From positions 1-16,360 of the forward strand of contig CAMOKK010000012.1 of assembly GCA_946617545.1 (NCBI GenBank): 16,360 bases of DNA. Reading direction: 5' to 3'. Under the pieces are notes generated by a model, which was not told the DNA's origin, made no database searches, and worked only from the letters and a program-made list of their open reading frames with translations. Position 1 is the stretch's first letter. Every line of letters starts with the position of its first letter. The position numbers were made by a program, and so were the translations under genes. This DNA is from an uncultured Bacteroidales bacterium (lineage in GTDB: Bacteria > Bacteroidota > Bacteroidia > Bacteroidales > UBA932). This document shows positions 1 to 8,465 of this stretch, piece after piece.

Positions 1-2
1 AG

Positions 3-1745
3 CCGTACCGGCTGCTGGTGGCCATTACCCTTGTCCTCACCCTGGTGGGGTCCCTCATGCAACAGGTGAACGCCATCGTCCTGGACCGGACGGTGGATGC
101 CATCAACGCCCTTATCGGCACGGATTTCAGCTGGAACGAGGCGGCGCGTATCCTCACCGTCATCTCCGCGGTGCTGCTGGGGAAGGAGATCCTGTCGGCC
201 CTCATTACCTTTGCGCAGAACTATTACGGGGAGCGCATGCGCATCTTTGTGTCCCGGGACCTTTCGCAGGCGGTGATTGAGAAGGTGCTTACCTTCCGCA
301 TGGCCTTTTTCTCGGAGGACGACAACGCCACCGGCAAGGTGCAGGCCCGTATAGACCAGGGCGTGAGCAGCCTGTCCAGGACGGTGCAGAACTTCTTCAT
401 AGACCTGCTTCCCCTTTTCACCAGCGCCCTGCTGGCCCTTGTCCTCATGTTTGCCGCCAATGTCTATGTGGGCTTGGTTGCCCTGGGTATCGTGCCGGTG
501 TATTTCTGGATTACCATCCGCCAGGCGCGGCGTCTGAAAGGATGGAGGCGGGAGATGCGCCGTCACCTGGAAACCAAGAGCCAGGGCATCAAGAACATCA
601 TTGACTCCATCAATGTCATCAAGTCTTTCAACCGGGAGGGCATCGAGGCCCGCAAGCAGCTGGACCTCCAGAACCAGGTGACACGGAACCAGGTGGAGAC
701 CCGCCGCGTGAGCTTCTACTACAACGGCGTCAAGAGCTTTGTGAAGCAGGTGGGGACGGTGCTGGTGATTATTCTCACCGCCTACCTTGTGCTCATCGAG
801 TACCCGGGTATGACCATCGGTAAAATCATGTACCATGTGATGCTCTTTTCCAATGTGATTGCCCCCATCACCCAGCTCCAGCGCATCTTCGACGACGTGA
901 ACGACGCCCTCATCTATGCCGAGGGCTTCTTCGACATCCTGGATTCGGAGGACGAGGTGGAGCCTTCCGGCAGCTATCGGCCTCAAAAGATTCAGGGCCG
1001 ATTCGAACTCAAGGGGGTGGATTTCACTTACCCCAACGGCACCCAGGCGCTCTTTGACGTGAACATGGTGATAGACCCCGGCAAGATAACGGCCCTGGTG
1101 GGCCTGTCCGGGGCGGGGAAGAGCACCATCGTGAACCTCTTGGACAAATTCTATGCGCCGCAAAAGGGTACCATCACCCTGGACGGGGTGGACCTGAGCG
1201 AATACGATACGCATTACCTGCGGGACCATATCGGCCTGGTGCTCCAAAAGAACCATATTTTTGACGGCACTATCGAGGAGAACATCCTTTATGGAAAGCC
1301 CGATGCCACGCACGAGGAGGTGGTGGAGGCGGCCCGTAAGGCCTATATCTATGACCAGGTGATGGCCCTGCCGCACCAGTTCCAGAACAAGGCATCCGAC
1401 CTTTCCGGCGGCCAGCAGCAGCGCATCGCCATTGCCCGCATGTTCCTCAAGAACCCGCCCATCATCTTCCTGGACGAGCCCACGGCCTCGTTGGACGCCA
1501 TCGCCACCGAGCAAATCAAGAGCGCCATAGACGAAATCAAGAAGGACCGCACGGTGATTATCATCTCCCATAGCATCTCGCAAATTATTGACAGCGAGAT
1601 GATTTACGCTCTCAAAAAAGGCCGCGTGGAAGAGTCCGGCAACCCCGACGAGATTTACCGCAAGGGTGGCGTGTACAAAGACATCATCGATGCGTCGGCC
1701 CGCAGCCTGAACATCGAGAAGATAGCCAAGACCATCGAAGGATAA
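3..1745 (+). CDS. ABC exporter, fused permease and ATPase (5' end off window)
   Basis: Half-transporter of the MsbA/multidrug-peptide exporter type: an N-terminal transmembrane domain fused to a nucleotide-binding domain, acting in the inner membrane to export a lipid, peptide or drug. Numbering from the GTG at 18, the membrane domain spans about residues 1-300 and the ATPase about 327-560. The Walker A GLSGAGKST starts near residue 362, the signature LSGGQQQ near 462, the Walker B IIFLDEP near 482, and the switch His is at 518. The GTG at 18 is probably not the true start: the frame stays open to the window edge (upstream codons read PYRLLV), so the gene begins upstream and only a short N-terminal stretch is missing. 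The stop TAA (1743-1745) directly abuts the stop of the convergent DUF2207 gene. Such transporters often pair with a second half-transporter, which may lie upstream. Substrate cannot be told from the sequence. Confidence 0.93.
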   Translation, partial: PYRLLVAITLVLTLVGSLMQQVNAIVLDRTVDAINALIGTDFSWNEAARILTVISAVLLGKEILSALITFAQNYYGERMRIFVSRDLSQAVIEKVLTFRMAFFSEDDNATGKVQARIDQGVSSLSRTVQNFFIDLLPLFTSALLALVLMFAANVYVGLVALGIVPVYFWITIRQARRLKGWRREMRRHLETKSQGIKNIIDSINVIKSFNREGIEARKQLDLQNQVTRNQVETRRVSFYYNGVKSFVKQVGTVLVIILTAYLVLIEYPGMTIGKIMYHVMLFSNVIAPITQLQRIFDDVNDALIYAEGFFDILDSEDEVEPSGSYRPQKIQGRFELKGVDFTYPNGTQALFDVNMVIDPGKITALVGLSGAGKSTIVNLLDKFYAPQKGTITLDGVDLSEYDTHYLRDHIGLVLQKNHIFDGTIEENILYGKPDATHEEVVEAARKAYIYDQVMALPHQFQNKASDLSGGQQQRIAIARMFLKNPPIIFLDEPTASLDAIATEQIKSAIDEIKKDRTVIIISHSISQIIDSEMIYALKKGRVEESGNPDEIYRKGGVYKDIIDASARSLNIEKIAKTIEG

Positions 1746-3413
1746 TCATCGGCCGCCGCCGCCGAATCCGCCGCCGGAGAAACCGCCGCCGCCGCCAAAG
1801 GAGGTGTGGCCGCCGGTGCCGCTGATGCTGCCGGCCCGTTGGACCGCGTTGGTGAAGGCCTTGGTGCTCATGGAGTTGGTCCAGTTCATGGTGTAGATGA
1901 GCGTGCGGGTATCCATGCCCGTTTCCTGGGCCAATTGGGAAAACTCGGCCGGATAGAGTTTCTTGAACTGGGCGGCCACCTTGTCGGCTATGCCATACAG
2001 CTGGGCATACACCAGGTAGTCTTTCCAGAGCCCCACTTCCGTGGCTCCGCGCTGGTCGGAGAGGGTGAAATCTTTCAGGAAGTTCTTGAATTCCACCACG
2101 TGGCAGGCCTCGCGGGCGCCTTCTTCCGTACACACGCCGTCCCTCAGGAAGTAGCCCTTGTCCCGAAACCAGCTCTTGCCGCGGGCGATGGCACGGTCCG
2201 GCCAGGCGCTCATCTTCTTGTAGTTCTTGGTGCTCCACTTCTCGAATTCGTTCTTCTCCAGCAGGCGGTTGTCTCCGGCCGCGCTGCGGGCCATCTGGTA
2301 GAGGTCTTCAATCACATCGTCATCGGAGACGCTGTCGGCCTTGAATTCCAGATTCACGCGCTTGGCGTTCTTGGGGTCCGGCTGTACGGCCAGCTTTCCG
2401 TCCATAATCCAACGGAGGAACATGGCCCCGATGATGTTCTGTGCCGGGGCCGATATTTCAAAGCGTTTTCCCTTGACCAGCAGGTATTCCGCTGCCAGCA
2501 GGTTCCCCTCCAACGGGGCCTCGCGGTACCAGCCTTCAATCTTCTTCTTTCCGAAGATGGATTTTTTCCACTTGTATCCCCGGGCCGATGCGATGGCCGC
2601 CCACAGCAGCAAGAAGATACTGCCGCAGAACAGGAGGCCGAAAAGGACGGCGAACCAAGTGGGCATGCCGTCATCCTCTCCATAGGCGCTGCCGTCCAGG
2701 GCGCGGTCCAGCAGGTCCTGGAAGGGACCGCCTGCCGTTACGGCGGGCTCGAAGAGGCCTTTTTCAAACTTGACCAGGGCAATGACGGAGCTGCTGTAGC
2801 CCAGGCTCTCGGAGCTTTCCTCCACCACGGCGCCGTTCTCCACGTTGATGTCTCCGTAGAAGCCGAAACCCCAGACGCGGGTATTGTCATAGGTCCATTC
2901 CGGACAGTCGAAGGCCGGCACGATGGTTACGCGCACATGCTCCGGAGCCGGGTCCATGCCCCGGTTCACAAACTGGAAATTGAAGGCGTCGGCATCATCG
3001 TAAGCCTGCACCAGGCCTGTTACGTAGAAACGCGCCTTCCACTGGTGCGGGCCGCTTTCTCCCAGGCCCCAGCACAGTTCTACGCCGTTGCTCTTGGGAA
3101 CAATCCCGCATTTGCCGGTCTTCCAGCTGCGGGAACGGTCCACATCCCACTTGTTTCCCAGGCTCTCGAAGGCCTGCCCGTTTTCCGATACGGAGAGACG
3201 GCTCACGGTCATGGGACCCAGGTTGCCCACGGGGATATAAAACTCCGTTCCGGAGTTGCCGGCCTCCGCATCCCAGGTCTGCGTTATCCAGGCGCTGCCA
3301 TCCTTCTCCACCTCAACCCGGATATCCAGATTGGAAATGGAACGGATGGCCTGTGCCTGTGCATGCAGCAGGATGCCCAACAGTAAAAAGACAGAAAGAA
3401 TAACTCTCCTCAT
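1746..3413 (-). CDS. DUF2207 family membrane protein
   Basis: A 555-residue envelope protein. It has a signal peptide at residues 1-22 (MRRVILSVFLLLGILLHAQA), then an extracytoplasmic beta-rich domain opening with the DUF2207-like pattern ISNLDIRVEVEKDGSAWITQ. One transmembrane helix follows at about residues 252-275 (LLFCGSIFLLLWAAIASA). Next comes a cytoplasmic domain, and the protein ends in a Gly-rich tail (GGGGGFSGGGFGGGGR), a hallmark of this family. The function of DUF2207 is unknown; its genes commonly sit next to lemA, as here, where lemA is 46 bp upstream on the same strand. The pair is probably one operon. The TGA stop at 1746-1748 is immediately adjacent to the stop of the convergent ABC transporter, with no intergenic terminator. 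The ATG at 3411-3413 is supported by the signal peptide directly after it. Family assignment is by sequence pattern; role is not inferred. Confidence 0.88.
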   Translation of the reverse strand: MRRVILSVFLLLGILLHAQAQAIRSISNLDIRVEVEKDGSAWITQTWDAEAGNSGTEFYIPVGNLGPMTVSRLSVSENGQAFESLGNKWDVDRSRSWKTGKCGIVPKSNGVELCWGLGESGPHQWKARFYVTGLVQAYDDADAFNFQFVNRGMDPAPEHVRVTIVPAFDCPEWTYDNTRVWGFGFYGDINVENGAVVEESSESLGYSSSVIALVKFEKGLFEPAVTAGGPFQDLLDRALDGSAYGEDDGMPTWFAVLFGLLFCGSIFLLLWAAIASARGYKWKKSIFGKKKIEGWYREAPLEGNLLAAEYLLVKGKRFEISAPAQNIIGAMFLRWIMDGKLAVQPDPKNAKRVNLEFKADSVSDDDVIEDLYQMARSAAGDNRLLEKNEFEKWSTKNYKKMSAWPDRAIARGKSWFRDKGYFLRDGVCTEEGAREACHVVEFKNFLKDFTLSDQRGATEVGLWKDYLVYAQLYGIADKVAAQFKKLYPAEFSQLAQETGMDTRTLIYTMNWTNSMSTKAFTNAVQRAGSISGTGGHTSFGGGGGFSGGGFGGGGR

Positions 3414-3452
3414 AATCGACAGACTCTAAGGCGCCGGTGGCGCTGGGGGAGG

Positions 3453-3469
3453 GACAATTTTAAATTGTC
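3453..3469. repeat. 17-bp perfect inverted repeat at the lemA stop
   Basis: GACAATTT, T, AAATTGTC: 8-bp arms around one base, overlapping the lemA TAA. A second small inverted repeat, GCGCC-GGT-GGCGC, lies at 3431-3443. Both are in the 46-bp lemA-DUF2207 gap. There is no T-run, so termination is unlikely; operator, mRNA processing or chance are all possible. Confidence 0.45.
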
Positions 3470-4005
3470 GGATAATCTTTCTTGCTTACGTCATCGGCCA
3501 GGTAATCCCTCTTGGCGAAGCCCAGCATGCCGGCAATCAGGGAGGTGGGGAATACGCGAACCTGCTGGTTGAAGCGGGTGACGGTGTCGTTGAACGTCAT
3601 GCGGGACAGGCGCACATTCTCCTCGTACTTCTCGATGCTCTGCATGGTCTGCTGGTAGTTCTGGTTGGCCTTGAGGTCCGGATAGGCCTCGGCCACGGCA
3701 ATGAGTTTGGCCGATATTTCCTTGAGGGCCTCTTCATTGGCATTGATCTGAGCCGCGGTGGGAGCGGGGGAAGAGGTAATCTTCCGGGCATCTACGATTT
3801 TCTGGAGGGTATCGGCCTCATAGCCGGCATACTCGCGGGTGAGCTTGATGAGCGCCTGCAGGGCATCGTAGCGGCTGATCTGCTGAACATTAATCTGCTT
3901 GAGGGCGTTGTTGCAGATTTCATCGCTTTTCACAAGTTTGTTCTGGACGGAGATGACCCAGAGAACCAGGACGGCCGCAACGGCCAGGATAACAATCCAT
4001 GTCAT
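3460..4005 (-). CDS. lemA: LemA family protein
   Basis: A 181-residue LemA protein, matching the usual family length. It has a single N-terminal transmembrane segment (residues about 2-20, IVILAVAAVLVLWVISV) followed by a helical bundle. Conserved family blocks are visible: LVKSDEICNNALKQINVQ near residues 24-41, EAYPDLKANQNY near 105-116, and RFNQQVRVFPTSLIAGMLGF near 143-162. LemA proteins are membrane-anchored with the bundle outside the membrane; their role is poorly defined in most bacteria. It is the first gene of a two-gene run with DUF2207 (46 bp gap). It is divergent from the DUF975 gene, so a 72-bp region must carry both promoters. No clear TAnnTTTG box was seen on the lemA side. 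The stop codon TAA lies inside a 17-bp perfect inverted repeat at 3453-3469. Confidence 0.95.
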   Translation of the reverse strand: MTWIVILAVAAVLVLWVISVQNKLVKSDEICNNALKQINVQQISRYDALQALIKLTREYAGYEADTLQKIVDARKITSSPAPTAAQINANEEALKEISAKLIAVAEAYPDLKANQNYQQTMQSIEKYEENVRLSRMTFNDTVTRFNQQVRVFPTSLIAGMLGFAKRDYLADDVSKKDYPTI

Positions 4006-4023
4006 GACTTTATCTTTTTATAG

Positions 4024-4056
4024 TTTGCACAAATATCTGAAAAATGTGTAAATTTG
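4024..4056 (+). promoter_or_regulatory. Bacteroidota-type promoter for the DUF975 gene
   Basis: A TTTG at 4024-4027 is followed after 21 nt by TAAATTTG at 4049-4056, an exact match to the Bacteroidota -7 consensus TAnnTTTG. The predicted start near 4062 leaves a leader of only about 15 nt before the ATG at 4078. There is no Shine-Dalgarno sequence, as is usual for this phylum. Confidence 0.62.
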
Positions 4057-4077
4057 TCAAGATAAACTGTCAAAAAG

Positions 4078-4803
4078 ATGAAAACGAACACTTTCTTCAA
4101 AGACTCCGCCCTCTCTGCCCTTCGCGGCAACTGGGGAAAAGCCATCCTGGCCGTTCTGGTGTATTTCCTCATTGTCCTGGCCATTGCCGGCCCGGCGGGC
4201 TACGCCTCCGTCATGATGCAGGATGCCATGGACGTCAGCTCTATTTCGTCCCTTTCCGATGCCGTGGAATTGGCTCAGGACCCGGAATTTCTGGCGGCCC
4301 AGAAGACCACCAACGGTGTCTCCGGCCTTACTTTTCTGCTGGAAATCTTCCTGCTCATTCCTCTGGGAGTGGCTTTCCTGAATGTTTTCCGTAAGCTCCT
4401 TGTAAACGGAGACAACAATACGCTGGGAAATCTCTTTGACTTCAGCAATTACTGGCACAAGGTGGGCGGCATGCTGCTGGTGGGCATCTTCACCTTCCTG
4501 TGGAGCCTTCTGTTTATCATCCCCGGCATCATCAAGGCCTTCTCCTATTCCATGACACCCTACATCCTGGACGAAAATCCGGAGCTGAGCGCCTCCGAGG
4601 CTATCCATCGCAGCCGCATGATGATGAAAACACATAAATTCGACCTCTTCTGGCTGTACCTCAGCTTTATCGGCTGGGGGCTGCTGTGCATTCTCACCTG
4701 CGGTATCGGCTTCCTCTGGCTTGCTCCGTACTTCCAGACGGCCAAGGCTGCCTTTTACGAGGAAGTCAAGGCCGATTATGAGCTTAACGGCGGGCTGGAC
4801 TAA
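4078..4803 (+). CDS. DUF975 family integral membrane protein
   Basis: A 241-residue inner-membrane protein. The start KDSALSALRGNWGKAILAVLVY is characteristic of DUF975. Four hydrophobic segments are visible, at about residues 22-45, 83-105, 130-153 and 185-220. Conserved blocks FIIPGIIKAFSYSMTPYIL, a SASEAIHRSRMMM helix and LTCGIGFLWLAPY support the family. Function is unknown, although a role in membrane assembly or small-molecule handling is sometimes guessed. The gene is divergent from lemA and has a good Bacteroidota-type promoter 22 bp before the ATG, implying a very short leader. Its stop TAA (4801-4803) overlaps the TAG stop of the convergent GH2 gene by 3 bases, so the coding regions share 4 bp. 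No other start competes with the ATG at 4078. Confidence 0.9.
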   Translation: MKTNTFFKDSALSALRGNWGKAILAVLVYFLIVLAIAGPAGYASVMMQDAMDVSSISSLSDAVELAQDPEFLAAQKTTNGVSGLTFLLEIFLLIPLGVAFLNVFRKLLVNGDNNTLGNLFDFSNYWHKVGGMLLVGIFTFLWSLLFIIPGIIKAFSYSMTPYILDENPELSASEAIHRSRMMMKTHKFDLFWLYLSFIGWGLLCILTCGIGFLWLAPYFQTAKAAFYEEVKADYELNGGLD

Positions 4804-7253
4804 AGGACGCCGTTCCAGCCGGAGAAGCCCCAGTCTACGTCTTTCACCCCTTCGGGCAGACGGCAAAGGACGGTGCGGCTCTCTCCCGGAACCAGGGCGA
4901 AGAAATTATCGGACCAAAGGGCAGCTGGAATCAGCTGTCCTTTTTTGTCTAATGCCTTGAGGATGTTCTGGTAGGCAATTACCTCCGAATGGTTGGTGAG
5001 GGTGAGCTGGAAGCCGTCATCGGCCTTCCGGGCCTGTAATTCAAGTTTGGCCTGCGGCAGGGCCGTGACGAAGCTCAGGTCGGCATATTTTCTGATGGGC
5101 GTGATGAACCAGTTGCCGGCGGCCCAGTCGTATTCGTTGTCATTTTGCGCCACGCAGTAGAAGTTGCGGGACACCACTTCCTTCCCTTTCTTGAGCTCCA
5201 GGTCCACGAAGCAGGGGCCTTCGATGCCCTCGAACACCTTCACGGGGGTGCGGGGGGCGAAGGTGGCGGGCTTTTCATCCTTGCGGATAAGCTTGGACTG
5301 AGCGTCGTAGACGCGGAGGGTGGCGTCAAAACGCTCCTCCGGCCGGGTGTCGTTCACCGCATACACGGCGTGCTCTCCGTAATTGTAGATGAGCTGGTAG
5401 GGGGCGCAGGCCTTCTGCGTGCCGTAATAGCCGGCCGTAGGGTTCAGGTACCAGCTGTACAGCTGCCAGTAGAGGGCCGGCCAGGCGCTGTTGAGCATCC
5501 ACTGCACAATGCCGGTGGCGTGGTCTATGTGGCAGCGGAAGGCCTCGAACATGGCACGGGTACCGTCGTAGTCCACGGCCTGGGCCTTGCGCACGAAATC
5601 TTCAAAACCGCTGGCTTCCCCATATTCACCGGCAATCACTTCCAGCATGACCTCCGTATTGTTCATGTGAGAGGATTTGGTGCAGTGACGGCTCCAGAAG
5701 GCATTGTCCGTAGGCCATAGATGCTCTTCTCCCACGATACGGCGCACATCCTCCTCCTGGGGAATGTTCATGCCTATCCCCGTTTCCGTATTGAAGCCGT
5801 AGGCGCCGCCATGCGTGGTGTCCACATACCAGTAATCCGGCCCCACATATTCATAAGGTCCCATCATCTTCATGCCGGAGGGGCCGGACAGGGTGCTGGT
5901 AAGACCGGCCGCCGAGCAGATGTAGGGCCGATACTCCAGCTCCCCATAGAGTTTCAGGTACTCCGCTTCCACGGTGGGGTTCGGGAGCATGTCTGACCCC
6001 GTGAGCCAGCCAATGAGAGAGGCGTGGTTACGCATGCGGAGCAGCTGGTCGTGGAAATAACGCACGGCCAGGGCCTCCACCTCCGGGCCGTTGATGCAGC
6101 CGTATTTGTTGCCGGGCAGGCCGCTGTAGTTGGGCCACTCCCACAGGCAGCTCCAGCCCACTAAGGCCAGGATGCCCATCTGGTCGCAAAGGTCATACAC
6201 GGTGTCGTCCTTACCCCAGATATTCTCGAAGCGGATGCCGTTCAGGCCCATGTTCTTCACCAGTTCCAATTGCTTGCGGATGCTCTCCGGCGTGTCTTGC
6301 ATAAAGATATCGTCTGTCCAGCCGCCGGCCTTGAAGAGAATCTTCCGGCCGTTCACAAGGAACTGGCGGTGGCCCAGGGAGTCAATTTCGCTGGAAACGG
6401 TACGGAGGCCGAAGGCCACGTCCTTGGAATGAGCCTTGCCGAAGGCCATGGTCAGGTGATACAGTTCCGGCGTTCCCATGTCGTAGGGCCACCAGATGCG
6501 GGGATTCTCCACCTGCTCCCGATGCTCCACCACCACGGTTTCGCCGGGCTTCAGGCTCACCGCCTGGCCGAAGGAACCGCCTTCATATCGGCCTTTCAGC
6601 TGGCCGCTCACGGGTTTGGAACTGCGGTTTACCAAGGTGGTGTATACCGTGAAGGAGGCCTGGGAAAGGTCCTCCGACAGCTCCGGGCGCACGAATACGT
6701 CCTTCACCTCCACGTTGGGGGTGGATATCAGCTCTACCGGGGCAATGAGGCCCATGGTCTCTCCTAACGGATGCGGGTTCCAGTCCACAAAGCCGTGGTT
6801 CAGGCAGCCGCGGGGCGCCTGGTGCACCCGAACCTCCAGGGTATTGCTTTCCTTCGTGAGGCCGGTCACATCCCACTCGCGCACGGCGAAGACCCCCAGG
6901 GTGGTATCGGCCTTGGCTATCTGCATCCCGTTCAGGAAAATATCGGCCGAATAGCCCAAACCCTTGAAGCGGAGGACGTGGCAGCCTTTCCCGGCTTTGA
7001 AGCGGGTGGTATAGACCCAGGTGCTGTCATAGCGGCCTTTGTCCGCATCAAAATACCGGAGCTCTTCCAGCAGATTTTCCCCCAGGGCGCCGGCTTCGTT
7101 CAGGGCGCCGGCCACGGTGGAGGGTACCGTCACGTTGTAGACGACATCGCCGCCTTCCTGCTGCAGGGTCCATTGGGTAAGGGTTTGCGTACCGGTCTGG
7201 GCGGTGCAGGCAAGTGCACAGAGGCCGGCGAGAAGGATGGTTATTGGTTTCAT
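4800..7253 (-). CDS. Secreted GH2 exo-beta-D-glucosaminidase-like glycoside hydrolase
   Basis: An 817-residue family 2 glycoside hydrolase resembling CsxA-type exo-beta-D-glucosaminidases, which remove GlcN from the non-reducing end of chitosan oligosaccharides. It has an N-terminal signal peptide with Cys16 in ALAC, a near-match to a lipobox, so it is exported and perhaps lipid-anchored. A jelly-roll domain comes first, then an Ig-like domain around 180-285, then the TIM barrel from about 297 (LVNGRKILFKAGGW). Within it, GSDMLP places the likely acid/base at Asp421 and FNTETG the likely nucleophile at Glu490. The 69-residue spacing and the GPSGMKMMGPYEYV block match CsxA-type enzymes rather than classical NE-type beta-galactosidases. 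C-terminal beta domains end in FSGWNGVL. The ATG is 14 bp after the rimM stop with no promoter seen between, so it is probably co-transcribed with rpsP-rimM. The stop overlaps that of DUF975. Beta-mannosidase activity is a less likely alternative. Confidence 0.9.
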   Translation of the reverse strand: MKPITILLAGLCALACTAQTGTQTLTQWTLQQEGGDVVYNVTVPSTVAGALNEAGALGENLLEELRYFDADKGRYDSTWVYTTRFKAGKGCHVLRFKGLGYSADIFLNGMQIAKADTTLGVFAVREWDVTGLTKESNTLEVRVHQAPRGCLNHGFVDWNPHPLGETMGLIAPVELISTPNVEVKDVFVRPELSEDLSQASFTVYTTLVNRSSKPVSGQLKGRYEGGSFGQAVSLKPGETVVVEHREQVENPRIWWPYDMGTPELYHLTMAFGKAHSKDVAFGLRTVSSEIDSLGHRQFLVNGRKILFKAGGWTDDIFMQDTPESIRKQLELVKNMGLNGIRFENIWGKDDTVYDLCDQMGILALVGWSCLWEWPNYSGLPGNKYGCINGPEVEALAVRYFHDQLLRMRNHASLIGWLTGSDMLPNPTVEAEYLKLYGELEYRPYICSAAGLTSTLSGPSGMKMMGPYEYVGPDYWYVDTTHGGAYGFNTETGIGMNIPQEEDVRRIVGEEHLWPTDNAFWSRHCTKSSHMNNTEVMLEVIAGEYGEASGFEDFVRKAQAVDYDGTRAMFEAFRCHIDHATGIVQWMLNSAWPALYWQLYSWYLNPTAGYYGTQKACAPYQLIYNYGEHAVYAVNDTRPEERFDATLRVYDAQSKLIRKDEKPATFAPRTPVKVFEGIEGPCFVDLELKKGKEVVSRNFYCVAQNDNEYDWAAGNWFITPIRKYADLSFVTALPQAKLELQARKADDGFQLTLTNHSEVIAYQNILKALDKKGQLIPAALWSDNFFALVPGESRTVLCRLPEGVKDVDWGFSGWNGVL

Positions 7254-7267
7254 GGTTTGGAGTTTGG

Positions 7268-7753
7268 TTATAAATCCAGGATTCCTTCGGGTATCTGAAG
7301 GATAAGAATCTGTTTTTCGGGATCGGCTTCCAGAAGGAGGTCTTCATGGAAAGGGAGGAGGACTTCCGTCCCGTCGGCCTTCCGGACCCAGAGGCAGGTG
7401 TTGCCGGGAATGTCTTCCAGGTCGGTGACCTTTCCAACCGGCTTCTTGTCCTGGTCCAGGACAGTCCAGCCGGTGAAGTCTTCCTCATCTTCCTCTTCGA
7501 AATAGTCTGCGTAGAGGGCGCTTCCGGCCAGCTCGTCCGCGTCTTTGAGGCTTCGGACTCCGGTCAGGCGCACCAGGGCCCGGTTGTTGCCTCTCTGGTT
7601 GAAGGATTCAAAATAAAAAGGAACCGGCAGTCCATCGAATTCGATGAATACCGGTTCCTGAAGGTCTATGTCCTGGGGATTCACATCCAGAAAGCTCACC
7701 AGGAGCTCTCCATCCGTCCCGTTGGACTTGAGAACCTTGCCGATGCAGAGCAT
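7268..7753 (-). CDS. rimM: 16S rRNA processing protein RimM
   Basis: A 161-residue RimM, the 30S maturation factor that binds S19 and helps fold the head of the small subunit. The N-terminal RimM domain begins with IGKVLKSNGTDGELLVSF. A PRC-barrel follows from about residue 92 (FTGWTVLDQDKKPVGKV) to a typical end, ILILQIPEGILDL. The gene lies 4 nt after the stop of rpsP, the classic rpsP-rimM coupling. A purine-rich AAGGAG (7754-7759) overlaps the rpsP stop and touches the ATG with no spacer. This is too close for normal Shine-Dalgarno use, so reinitiation by ribosomes finishing rpsP is more likely. The start is fixed by the IGKV motif directly downstream. Confidence 0.96.
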   Translation of the reverse strand: MLCIGKVLKSNGTDGELLVSFLDVNPQDIDLQEPVFIEFDGLPVPFYFESFNQRGNNRALVRLTGVRSLKDADELAGSALYADYFEEEDEEDFTGWTVLDQDKKPVGKVTDLEDIPGNTCLWVRKADGTEVLLPFHEDLLLEADPEKQILILQIPEGILDL

Positions 7754-7757
7754 CTCC

Positions 7758-8324
7758 TTACTCGGCGGCAGGAGCTTCCTCGGCAGCGGGGGCCTCGGCG
7801 GCTTCTTCGGCGGGAGCAGCCTCTGCAGCAGCCTCTGCGGCAGCCTTGGCGGCAGCTTCCTCAGCCTCGGCCTTCTTGGCGGCGATAGCCTTGGCGCGAG
7901 CCTCGTTTACCTGAGCCTCTGCAGCCTTGGCAGCCTTTGCCTTGGCAATTTCGTCATTCTTGATGCCGGCCTTCTTGTCGGCGATCTTCTTGTCGCGGGC
8001 CTCTTTCCAGGCAGCGAACTTGGCGTCGGCCTGAGCCTCGGTCAGGGCACCCTTGGCAACACCTTCAGCGAGGTGCTTGCGGAGGAGAACACCCTCATAG
8101 GAGAGGATACGGCGGGCCGTAAGAGTGGGCTGAGCACCTACATTGAGCCAAGCCAGGGCCTTCTCACCATTGAGAACGATGGTGGCAGGGTTGGTGTTGG
8201 GGTTGTAGGAACCAATCTGCTCGATGAATTTACCGTCGCGCGGTGCGCGGGAATCGGCCACAACAATGTGGAAGAATGCGAAATTCTTCTTTCCGTGGCG
8301 CTGAAGTCTGATTTTAACAGCCAT
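7758..8324 (-). CDS. rpsP: 30S ribosomal protein S16
   Basis: A 188-residue S16. The conserved core is residues 1 to about 80 ([54 protein letters not shown]). It is followed by a linker and then an Ala/Glu/Lys-rich low-complexity tail from about residue 125 to the end. Long S16 tails of this kind are normal in Bacteroidota, whereas most other bacteria have about 80-90 residues. First gene of the rpsP-rimM-GH2 run. A TATCTTTG box on the minus strand (8392-8385) lies about 60 nt upstream of the ATG. The 261 bp to the divergent OMP gene holds both promoters and a possible structured leader. Confidence 0.97.
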   Translation of the reverse strand: MAVKIRLQRHGKKNFAFFHIVVADSRAPRDGKFIEQIGSYNPNTNPATIVLNGEKALAWLNVGAQPTLTARRILSYEGVLLRKHLAEGVAKGALTEAQADAKFAAWKEARDKKIADKKAGIKNDEIAKAKAAKAAEAQVNEARAKAIAAKKAEAEEAAAKAAAEAAAEAAPAEEAAEAPAAEEAPAAE

Positions 8325-8384
8325 TGTGAATCTGTTTTTAAATAATTAATTGTTTGCGTATTGCTCTCAACTCGTGAAAGCATG

Positions 8385-8392
8385 CAAAGATA
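8385..8392 (-). promoter_or_regulatory. -7 box, probable rpsP promoter
   Basis: Read on the minus strand, the sequence is TATCTTTG, an exact TAnnTTTG. Twenty nt further upstream is TTTC (8413-8416 on the minus strand), a 3 of 4 match to the -33 TTTG. Transcription would start near 8379, giving a 5' leader of about 55 nt. Confidence 0.5.
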
Positions 8393-8457
8393 GGAATTAT
8401 TTTTGAATTGGGGAAAATAATTTTCTGCTGCAACGAATTATTGTTTCGGAGCATCTA

Positions 8458-8465
8458 TATGTTTG
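8458..8465 (+). promoter_or_regulatory. -7 box candidate for the OMP-lipoprotein pair
   Basis: TATGTTTG at 8458-8465 exactly matches TAnnTTTG, but no TTTG was found at the proper distance upstream. If used, the leader would be about 110 nt and includes the CCATAG/CTATGG hairpin at 8519-8539. Confidence 0.35.

Noticed and set aside
1746..1800. Trinucleotide (GCC/CCG) repeat tract
   Set aside because: It encodes the Gly-rich C-terminal tail typical of DUF2207 proteins and is not a separate repeat.
1806..3386. A 526-codon open frame on the + strand
   Set aside because: It lies antisense to the DUF2207 gene, its product has no signal, domain or sensible composition (His, Gly and Leu-rich shadow), and the minus-strand gene is clearly real.
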